Positions 1-5,507 of a DNA stretch of 8,078 bases are shown here, piece after piece; position 1 is the first letter of the stretch; each line of letters opens with the position of its first letter. The notes under the pieces were generated by a model. It searched no databases. It was not told where the DNA came from and saw only the letters and a list, made by a program, of their open reading frames with translations. A program made the position numbers and the translations under genes. Source of the DNA: DAOMFB01 sp035519355 (GTDB lineage: Bacteria; Acidobacteriota; Thermoanaerobaculia; UBA5066); NCBI GenBank assembly GCA_035519355.1, contig DATIWM010000053.1, positions 1 through 8,078 on the forward strand, read 5' to 3'.

Positions 1-2
1 AC

Positions 3-917
3 TGGCGGCCGCCGGCGGCGACGGGCGTTCCCTTCCTGCGCCCGGACCCGCGGCTGGGATGGCGGCTCCGGGAGGGGTGGCGCGGCCCGTTCTCCCTTCC
101 CCACCGGACGACCCGGGTCGACATCAGCGACCAGGGCCTGCGCGACGAGAGCTACCCGCCGCGAGCAGCGCCCGGGCGGAGGCGCGTGCTCCTCCTCGGG
201 GATTCCCTCGCGTGGGGATTCGGGGTCGAAAAGCGGGAATCGTTCGACACGCTCCTCGAGGATCGTCTCCCGGGCGTCGAGGTCGTCAACGAAGCCGTGC
301 CCGGCTACGGCACCGATCAGGAGCTGCTGCTGCTCGAAGAGCAGGGGCTCGGCTTCCACCCGGATCTGGTGCTCCTGCTCTTTCACCCCAACGACCTCTT
401 GAACAACACCTGGCCCCGCCAGTACGGTTATCCCAAGCCGGTCTTCCGGATCGACGGCAGCGGCCTGCGACTCGAGAACGTCCCGGTGCCGGGCGGGCCC
501 CTCCGGACGCTGGGGAGACGGGTGCTCCGCAGCAGTTTCCTCCTTCACGAGATCTGGCGGAGGACGATGGAGCCGACGCAGGACCTTCATCAGTCTCCCC
601 GGCTGGCCTGGGACGTGACGGAGCGCCTGCTCGTCCGGATGCAGGACGCGTCGACGAAGAGCGGCGCCCGGTTCGCCGTGATCACGTTTCCCTGGGTCGA
701 CGAGGCCACGAACCGCCTTCTCGGCCGGGTGATCGAGATGCTCGAAAGGAACCGGATCGGCCACATCGACCTGGGCCCCGCGCTCGCCGGCCGCACCGAG
801 GCTCTGCTCGATCCGACGACGCAGCACTGGACGCCCGAGGGACATCGAGTCGTGGCCGAAGCGCTCGCGCCGGCTCTCGCCCGATTCGGGATTTCCTCGT
901 CCTCAAGTCCGAAGTAG
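3..917 (+). CDS. SGNH/GDSL-type hydrolase, 5' end outside window
   Basis: This is probably an esterase, lipase or carbohydrate O-acyl hydrolase of the SGNH fold; the substrate is unknown. The open frame runs without a stop from the left edge. The GTG at 186, which begins only at the GDSL block, is therefore not the real start. The upstream codons encode a lead typical of the family (LGWRLREGW, then DISDQGLRDESY) just before the nucleophile block. Block I is L-G-D-S, with the serine at 204-206. Block II glycine lies in PGYGTDQE. Block III is H-P-N-D, with the asparagine at 390-392. Block V is QHWTPEGHRVVAEAL, with the histidine at 825-827. The acid expected three residues before that histidine is a threonine; the nearest aspartate is five before (810-812). 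No signal peptide can be judged because the N-terminus is missing. The gene converges on the next one with 34 bases between stops, and no clear terminator hairpin is visible there. The family call is firm; the function is not. Confidence 0.9.
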   Translation, partial: WRPPAATGVPFLRPDPRLGWRLREGWRGPFSLPHRTTRVDISDQGLRDESYPPRAAPGRRRVLLLGDSLAWGFGVEKRESFDTLLEDRLPGVEVVNEAVPGYGTDQELLLLEEQGLGFHPDLVLLLFHPNDLLNNTWPRQYGYPKPVFRIDGSGLRLENVPVPGGPLRTLGRRVLRSSFLLHEIWRRTMEPTQDLHQSPRLAWDVTERLLVRMQDASTKSGARFAVITFPWVDEATNRLLGRVIEMLERNRIGHIDLGPALAGRTEALLDPTTQHWTPEGHRVVAEALAPALARFGISSSSSPK

Positions 918-951
918 CCCGACGGCTTCCGGCGAGGCCCCCGGGCGCGCG

Positions 952-2196
952 TCAGCTCCGGGCGATCTCCCCCACGCCGGCGACGAGGCGGTCGACCTCG
1001 TCCTCGGTCGTGTAGCAGGCGCAACCGGCGCGAACGAGGCCGTCGGCGGCGTGGCCGAGCCGTGCCAAGAGGGTCGAAGCGTAGAAATCCCCGTGCGAGA
1101 CGTAGACGCCGCGCGGGACGAGCCGGTGGGCCACGGCGCCCGGGTCGTGCCCGTCGACGGCGAACGCGACCGTCGGCGTCCGGGGTTCCCCGGGCGGGGG
1201 CCCGTAGAGCGTCACGCCCGGGATGGCCGAGAGCCCCTGCCACATCCGCGAAAGGAGCGCCTCTCCCCGCTCGCTGAGCGCGGCGAAGGTCCGCGCGAGA
1301 GCCGCCCGACGCTCCCCCGGCCCCGCGAGGGACGCGAGGAAGTCGACCGCCGCGCCGGTCCCGACGATTCCCTCGTGGTTCTGCGTGCCGGTCTCGAGGC
1401 GCAGCGGCGATTCCTCCGGCGCCGGGCGGAGCTTCGGGACGTCGAGCGCCTCGATCCGCTCCCGCCGACCCCAGAGAACCCCCTCGTGCGGGCCGTAGAA
1501 CTTGTAGGACGAGCAGGCGAGGAAGTCCGCGCCGAGCGTCTTCACGTCGACGAGGGCGTGCGGGGCGTAATGGACGGCGTCGACGAAGACGAGGGAGCCG
1601 TTCTCGCGCGCCAGCGCCGCGATCTTCGGGACCTCGTTGATCGTCCCGACGGCGTTCGACGCCGCGCCGACGGCGACGAGGCGGGTTTTCCTGCCGAGGA
1701 GCTTCACAAAGGCGTCGAGATCGAGCCGCGCCGTCTTCCCCCAGACGGGGATGGTCTTCACGACGATTCCCTTCTCGCGCGTCAGGGCGAGCCACGGGTC
1801 GACGTTGGCGAGGTGGTCGAGCTCGGTGACGACGACCTCGTCCCCCGCCGCCCAGCCCCGGCCGAGCGCGCGCGCGAGGTGGAAGGTCAGCGTCGTCATG
1901 TTGGCGCCGAACGCGATTTCGGACGGGTCGCCGCCGAGGAAGTCCGCCATGGCCGACCGGGCCTCCGCGAGCCGTGCATCGGTCTCCTCGCTCGTCGGAT
2001 AGCGCCAGTGCGTGTTCGCGTTGTGGCGGAGGAGATAGTCCGTCACGGCGTCGGCGACGGCCCGGGGCACCTGCGTGCCTCCGGGTCCGTCGAAGAAGGC
2101 GACGGGGTGGCCCCTCTCCGTCCGTTCGAGCGCCGGGAAGTGCGATCGGATTGAGGTGACGGACGCGACGTCCGCCGTCCGCTGCGAGGTGGGCAT
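952..2196 (-). CDS. Cysteine-desulfurase-like PLP enzyme (class V aminotransferase), likely not a true desulfurase
   Basis: This 414-residue fold-type I PLP enzyme most resembles the VC1184-type subfamily of cysteine-desulfurase-like proteins, whose reaction is not established. N-terminal FFDGPGGTQVP replaces the usual LDNAA-like substrate loop. H128 in ELDHLANV should stack on the cofactor, N181 lies in NAVGTINEVP, and D206 in FVDAVHYAPH should bind the pyridine nitrogen. K232 in SSYKFYGPHEG (codon 1501-1503) is the Schiff-base lysine. R389 in LVRAG probably binds the substrate carboxylate. The loop that carries the nucleophilic cysteine in SufS-type enzymes reads SHGDFYAS, with Y372 at that position, so persulfide formation by the standard route is unlikely. 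Two cysteines (C392, C394) lie further on in GCACYTT. The ATG at 2196 is preferred because the N-terminal lead fits the family. No Shine-Dalgarno is visible before it, but a -10-like GATAAT lies close upstream. It is divergent from the zinc deacylase gene. Confidence 0.92.
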   Translation of the reverse strand: MPTSQRTADVASVTSIRSHFPALERTERGHPVAFFDGPGGTQVPRAVADAVTDYLLRHNANTHWRYPTSEETDARLAEARSAMADFLGGDPSEIAFGANMTTLTFHLARALGRGWAAGDEVVVTELDHLANVDPWLALTREKGIVVKTIPVWGKTARLDLDAFVKLLGRKTRLVAVGAASNAVGTINEVPKIAALARENGSLVFVDAVHYAPHALVDVKTLGADFLACSSYKFYGPHEGVLWGRRERIEALDVPKLRPAPEESPLRLETGTQNHEGIVGTGAAVDFLASLAGPGERRAALARTFAALSERGEALLSRMWQGLSAIPGVTLYGPPPGEPRTPTVAFAVDGHDPGAVAHRLVPRGVYVSHGDFYASTLLARLGHAADGLVRAGCACYTTEDEVDRLVAGVGEIARS

Positions 2197-2199
2197 GGC

Positions 2200-2216
2200 C
2201 GGCGGATTATCCGCCG
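2200..2216. repeat. 17-base near-perfect palindrome, candidate operator
   Basis: The sequence CGGCGGAT-T-ATCCGCCG has perfect 8-base arms around one central base. It begins 3 bases upstream of the ATG at 2196, between two divergent genes, and covers the -10-like hexamer. The symmetry and position suit a dimeric DNA-binding regulator. As RNA it could form only a 7-bp stem with a 3-base loop. Chance occurrence is more likely than usual in DNA this rich in G+C. Confidence 0.4.
2206..2211 (-). promoter_or_regulatory. Possible -10 element of a leaderless promoter for the class V aminotransferase gene
   Basis: On the - strand these bases read GATAAT, five of six matches to TATAAT, in the only AT-rich pocket of this intergenic region. 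Nine bases separate it from the ATG at 2196. A transcript started from it would begin at or next to the start codon, which fits the lack of a Shine-Dalgarno sequence. No convincing -35 element is visible at the usual spacing. It lies inside the 17-base palindrome, so a bound protein could block it. This is inference from one motif only. Confidence 0.3.
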
Positions 2217-2227
2217 CGAAGGCGCAG

Positions 2228-2239
2228 CCGGGCGCCCGG
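2228..2239. repeat. 12-base perfect palindrome CCGGGCGCCCGG
   Basis: A fully self-complementary dodecamer without a spacer, lying 11 bases from the 17-base palindrome in the same divergent intergenic region. It could be a second protein-binding site. Being made only of G and C in a GC-rich background, it may also be chance. Confidence 0.25.
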
Positions 2240-2256
2240 ACGTGGGGAGCGTCACG

Positions 2257-2274
2257 CCTCCGGGCGACCGGAGG
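2257..2274 (+). promoter_or_regulatory. Stem-loop with GNRA-type loop upstream of the zinc deacylase gene
   Basis: CCTCCGG-GCGA-CCGGAGG is a perfect 7-bp stem closed by GCGA, a GNRA-class tetraloop in the + strand RNA. It ends 26 bases before the GTG at 2301. Its 3' arm contains a GGAGG that copies the Shine-Dalgarno at 2290-2294, and its 5' arm contains the matching CCTCC. The hairpin could therefore control access to the ribosome site, provided transcription starts upstream of 2257. No T-run follows, so it is not a standard terminator. Confidence 0.35.
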
Positions 2275-2289
2275 GGCTAGACTGGCCGT

Positions 2290-2294
2290 GGAGG
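2290..2294 (+). promoter_or_regulatory. Shine-Dalgarno sequence fixing the GTG start at 2301
   Basis: GGAGG lies 6 bases before the GTG at 2301, an ideal spacing. It supports that GTG as the real start even though it is not ATG. Confidence 0.75.
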
Positions 2295-2300
2295 CTCCCC

Positions 2301-3461
2301 GTGACCGCGCGCTGGGAACGACGAGACATCGTCCTCAGGACCAATGCGACCGGGCACGCCCTGACGGCGCCCGTCTTCCACTGCCACGGCCGGAACGAGC
2401 GCCCGCTCGCCTACCTCCAGGCCAACGTTCACGGGGCCGAGCTTCAGGGAAACGCCGCGATCCTCGCCCTCTTCGACCAGATCGAGAAGGAGCCGCCGCG
2501 CGGGAGCCTGATCCTCGTCCCGCGCGCCAACCCCATCGGCGCCAACCAGCAGATCGGCGATTACGTGGCCGGCGTCTACGACTTCGCCTCCGGCCAGAAC
2601 TTCAACCGGGGCTATCTCTACCTGACGGGCCCGTCCCGGGCCAGCTCGGCCCCGTACGTCGACGTCGACGCCTTCGCCGCCGTCCATCGCGACGCGACCC
2701 TGTCGGAAATCCGGGACGGCTTCCGCGAGGCGCTGAAGGCGGCCCTCCAGGCCATCCGCGACTCGGCGGCGCCGTGGGGCCTCGACGCACGCCTCGAGTT
2801 CGCCCTCGCCATCCAGGAGATCGCGGTCGAGGCGGACGTCGTCCTCGATCTCCACACCGGCGACCGGGCCCCCCGCTACCTCTACGCCCCGGAGGGAGCC
2901 ATCGCGGCCACGCGCGCCTTCGGCATCCCGTTCGTCCTCGAAGTACCGCCCCGCTTCGCCGGCGCACTCGACGAGGCGTCGTTCGTGCCGTGGAACGACC
3001 TCTCGGAGGCCTTCAAGCGGGTCGGGCGTCCCGACGTCCGCCGTTTCGTCGACGGCTTCACGGTGGAGCTCGGCTCCATGAACACGTTCTCGATCCCCCA
3101 GGGGGTGGAGGACGCCAAGCGGATCGCCTCGGCGCTCCGCTACTACGGCGTGCTCGACGGCGAGCCGGACGACCCGGCCTACCGGATCGCCGCCTGCGCG
3201 GTCGGCGACTACCAGTCGATCGCCTCCCCGGCCGGGGGCCTCGTCGACGCCACGGTGACGCCCGGCTCTCCGGTGCGGGAAGGAGATCTGCTGGCCCGGA
3301 TCGTCGACCCCTCGCGCTGCGGCCTCCCCCCCCGCTCGGCCGACGCGATGGTCGAGGTCCGCGCCCCGGAGGACGGCGTCGTCCTCCTGTTCCACGCCTT
3401 CTCGTCCATCCCGAAGGGAGTCCGGCTCCTTTCGATGATGACGAAAATGAAGACGCTCTAG
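2301..3461 (+). CDS. Succinylglutamate desuccinylase/aspartoacylase-family zinc deacylase
   Basis: This 386-residue M14-like metallohydrolase is expected to cleave an amide or acyl bond on a small N-acylated amino acid; the substrate cannot be told from sequence. The zinc ligands are H44 and E47 in NVHGAELQGN and H185 in LDLHTGD. N102-R103 in NFNRGYLY match the substrate-carboxylate Asn-Arg pair of the family, and E256 in TVELGSMNTF fits the catalytic glutamate. The C-terminal part (about 305-386) has a lipoyl-like beta-barrel pattern, with AGGLVDATVTPGSPVREGD and VRAPEDGVVL. Length and motif order are normal and no key residue is missing. The N-terminus has no signal peptide, so the protein should be cytoplasmic. 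The GTG start is supported by a GGAGG 6 bases upstream, which may be masked by RNA structure. It is divergent from the class V aminotransferase gene and converges on the glycosyltransferase gene across 57 bases with no clear terminator. Confidence 0.92.
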   Translation: MTARWERRDIVLRTNATGHALTAPVFHCHGRNERPLAYLQANVHGAELQGNAAILALFDQIEKEPPRGSLILVPRANPIGANQQIGDYVAGVYDFASGQNFNRGYLYLTGPSRASSAPYVDVDAFAAVHRDATLSEIRDGFREALKAALQAIRDSAAPWGLDARLEFALAIQEIAVEADVVLDLHTGDRAPRYLYAPEGAIAATRAFGIPFVLEVPPRFAGALDEASFVPWNDLSEAFKRVGRPDVRRFVDGFTVELGSMNTFSIPQGVEDAKRIASALRYYGVLDGEPDDPAYRIAACAVGDYQSIASPAGGLVDATVTPGSPVREGDLLARIVDPSRCGLPPRSADAMVEVRAPEDGVVLLFHAFSSIPKGVRLLSMMTKMKTL

Positions 3462-3518
3462 CCGCGACGCGTCCCCACGCAGTCCCTCCGGGCCGGCCGC
3501 ACCCTCAGCGCCATCTCC

Positions 3519-5507
3519 TCAGCGTTCCGCGCCTCGCTCCGGCCCTTCCTTCGGCCGACGCCCGAGCGCCCGCGACAGAGCCGCCATGTGCTCATCGATC
3601 GCAGCGGCCTGCGGGTCATCGGGCCGGAGCTCCCGGAGCCGCATGTACTGCGCCAGAGCCCTCTCCGTGAGGCCGTTCGCCTCCAGACTCTGGGCGTAGA
3701 ACAGCCGCGCGCTGTGCGCGTCGGGGACTCGCTCGAGATAGTCGTCGAAGTACTCGCTCGCCTCGGCGATCCTCCCGAGTCGAACGCACGCGATACCCAG
3801 GCTGGGCAGCAGCTGCGGGATGTCGCACCCCAGTTCCTTCGCCCTGTGCAGGGCCTCGTAAGCCTTCACGTTCCTCTTCTCCCCCAGGAATCGGAGTCCG
3901 CACTGCAGAAACGCCCTCCCTCGAACGGGCAGCGGCCGCCCCTCGTCGGCTTCATTCCGAAACGCTCTCGTCACGAGGAGCTGTGCCGACTGCAGGTCGT
4001 GGCGCAACGCCCGATCTCCGGCGCAGAGCCGCGCCAGAGTCTGGAAATTGATCGAGACCGGGCCGAACGGCACGGTCGCCCCGGCGGCGGCCGTCTCGAG
4101 ACCGGCCATCGGAAACGGAACGCCCAGCCACCGCCACCTCACGATCCACGCATGGCCCCGAACGGGGCTGAGCGACGGCACGTAGTTCGCCGCGACGTAC
4201 GGAGCCACGTACTGCCGTCCCCCTTCGATGACGCGCTCGTTCCCGCGGCGACCCTCGACGTCGACCGGAACCCGGTCCTGGTTCGTTCCGATCACGACGC
4301 CCCAGCTGCCGAAGTAGAAGAGAACTCCCATCAGATTGACGACGACACCCGCGAGAAGAGCCGCGACCGAAGCGAACCGGGGTCCGCTTCGTTCGATGGA
4401 TGGATAGGCCGATGCCAGCACGAGAACCGGGAGGATTGGATAGAGAAGGCGCGGTCCCCAACTCGCGCCTCCCTCCCAGGACCACCATTTTGCGACCGGA
4501 ATCACGATGCAGACGGCCAACGCCGACACGAGGATGAACTCATTCCGGCGTCGACCAAAGAGGCGCCAGAGTCCGACAGGCAGAAGCAGTGTGATCGGAG
4601 CATAGAGAAGCAGTCCCTTGTTCACGCTGAACAGGAGTCCGTATAGGCCGGTCCAGAGGGGCGTCGTGAACTGACGCGCCTCGCCTCGGTATCCGAACTC
4701 GAGTACCGCGTGAAATCGAAACCAGTTCAGCGCGGCCATGGCGACTCCCCAGATCAACAGGGGCACCCAGAAGTCCCGCTGCATCCGAAGCCGCCGCTCC
4801 GGCACGTCTTTCGTTCTCCGCCAGAGGTAGAAGGCGAAAATCGGGACCGTCACGAGGAGCGTGACTTTCGTCAAGACACCGAAACCCAGGGCGCCGCCCG
4901 ACAGCATCAGCCAGCTTCGGGAGCTCGCCGACTCCCCCGGGACATGCAGCAACGCCCAGAACGCCAACGTCAGGCAGAAGGCCTGCAGGGGCTCGCTGAA
5001 GTCGTAGGAGATATACGGCCAGGCAAAGCTCCCGAAGGCGAAGGAAAGCGAGGCCACGTAGATCGCCGGCACGCTGAAGCCCAGCCGCCGCGCCGATCCG
5101 GCGATCAGGAGCGAGGTCAGGAGATTCAGGATCAGGTTCGTGAAACCAAACAAGACATCGGCGTCCCGCCACCGAAACCAGCGCTCCAGATGATCCGAGA
5201 CACAGAGGGGAATCTGAAGGATCAGCGGAAAGCCCAAACCGTACTTCGAGTACGTGGCCGGTCCGGAGGCGCTCGAACTGTGGTAGCCGGGGTTGAAGAC
5301 GGCGACACTGTGATACTCGTACAGGGACAGGGCGGTTTCGACCATCTCCCTGCCGTCGCTGACGCGGCCGAAGTGCGCTCCGCTGAACGTCAGAACGTAG
5401 CCGGAGAGGAGGACCGCGAAAAGAACGGCGAAATGGCGGCGAAACGCCGGATCACCCGACGACGTGTTCCATTCCGCCGGGCCGACCGACCGTGTTGGGA
5501 CGGTCAT
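3519..5507 (-). CDS. Polytopic GT-C-like glycosyltransferase with C-terminal TPRs
   Basis: This 662-residue inner-membrane protein resembles the dolichyl-phosphate-mannose/ArnT-like GT-C group, which moves sugars from polyprenyl phosphates to acceptors outside the cytoplasm. About ten or eleven hydrophobic spans are visible between residues 26 and 400 (for example 26-44, 115-137, 145-163, 246-262, 324-338, 378-400). After the first span comes an outer loop with RVSDGREMVETALSLYE; D51 is a candidate catalytic acid. YDFSEPLQAF and WWSWEGGASWGPRLLYPILP resemble patterns recurring in this group. Residues 401-530 look soluble, and about 533-631 form three TPR-like repeats (IACVRLGRIAEASEYFDDYL is typical), suggesting a protein partner. 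The frame is open 28 codons further upstream, but the ATG at 5507 is chosen because it overlaps the preceding stop as ATGA, implying translational coupling. The G+C content is lower than in its neighbours. Donor and acceptor are unknown. Confidence 0.86.
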   Translation of the reverse strand: MTVPTRSVGPAEWNTSSGDPAFRRHFAVLFAVLLSGYVLTFSGAHFGRVSDGREMVETALSLYEYHSVAVFNPGYHSSSASGPATYSKYGLGFPLILQIPLCVSDHLERWFRWRDADVLFGFTNLILNLLTSLLIAGSARRLGFSVPAIYVASLSFAFGSFAWPYISYDFSEPLQAFCLTLAFWALLHVPGESASSRSWLMLSGGALGFGVLTKVTLLVTVPIFAFYLWRRTKDVPERRLRMQRDFWVPLLIWGVAMAALNWFRFHAVLEFGYRGEARQFTTPLWTGLYGLLFSVNKGLLLYAPITLLLPVGLWRLFGRRRNEFILVSALAVCIVIPVAKWWSWEGGASWGPRLLYPILPVLVLASAYPSIERSGPRFASVAALLAGVVVNLMGVLFYFGSWGVVIGTNQDRVPVDVEGRRGNERVIEGGRQYVAPYVAANYVPSLSPVRGHAWIVRWRWLGVPFPMAGLETAAAGATVPFGPVSINFQTLARLCAGDRALRHDLQSAQLLVTRAFRNEADEGRPLPVRGRAFLQCGLRFLGEKRNVKAYEALHRAKELGCDIPQLLPSLGIACVRLGRIAEASEYFDDYLERVPDAHSARLFYAQSLEANGLTERALAQYMRLRELRPDDPQAAAIDEHMAALSRALGRRPKEGPERGAER
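5504..5507 (-). other. 4-base ATGA stop-start overlap
   Basis: On the - strand the ATG of the glycosyltransferase (5507-5505) overlaps the TGA of the phosphatase-like gene (5506-5504). No strong Shine-Dalgarno precedes the ATG (upstream bases read GGCTACCTGAA), so translation probably depends on ribosomes finishing the upstream gene. This ties the two products together in dose. Confidence 0.8.

Larger units (their letters stand above)
2241..2303 (+). promoter_or_regulatory. Possible long-range stem sequestering the deacylase start codon
   Basis: In + strand RNA, bases 2241-2250 (CGTGGGGAGC) can pair with 2294-2303 (GCTCCCCGTG). That gives eight Watson-Crick pairs and two G-U pairs, taking in the whole GTG start codon at 2301-2303 and the last base of the Shine-Dalgarno. 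The GNRA hairpin at 2257-2274 would sit nested inside. The arrangement resembles a translational switch, but it is a hand-drawn pairing with no comparative support, and no transcription start is known. Confidence 0.25.

Noticed and set aside
186..917. SGNH hydrolase starting at the GTG at 186
   Set aside because: This start would place the GDSL block at residue 5 and discard an upstream in-frame stretch that looks like the normal family lead and stays open to the window edge.
918..951. Possible terminator between the first two convergent genes
   Set aside because: Only a 5-base GCCCG/CGGGC pairing with a loop of about 20 bases can be drawn, with no T-run on either strand.
59..1015. 318-codon + strand open frame overlapping the SGNH gene
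   Set aside because: It is out of frame with the SGNH hydrolase, whose blocks are clear. Its product is low-complexity, rich in Arg, Pro and Ala, typical of a shadow frame in GC-rich DNA.
590..1795. 401-codon - strand open frame
   Set aside because: It overlaps the SGNH gene antisense and the aminotransferase gene in another frame. The product is dominated by Arg, Ala, Gly and Pro and has no recognisable motif.
1051..2154. 367-codon + strand frame opposite the class V aminotransferase
   Set aside because: It is antisense to a gene with a full set of PLP motifs; its composition is that of a shadow (runs of Arg, Asp, Glu, Val).
2278..2283. TAGACT as a -10 element for the zinc deacylase
   Set aside because: It matches the consensus at only four of six positions and would start transcription at about the Shine-Dalgarno, leaving no usable ribosome site. 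No -35 is visible.
2277..3395. 372-codon - strand frame opposite the zinc deacylase
   Set aside because: It is antisense to a gene whose zinc ligands and Shine-Dalgarno are clear. Long antisense frames are common at this G+C content.
3462..3518. GGCCGGCC palindrome as a terminator between convergent genes
   Set aside because: It has no loop and no T-run, and short G+C palindromes are expected here by chance.
2075..3670. 531-codon + strand frame over the divergent region and the deacylase
   Set aside because: It is out of frame with the zinc deacylase, very rich in Arg, Pro and Gly, and runs through two gene boundaries.
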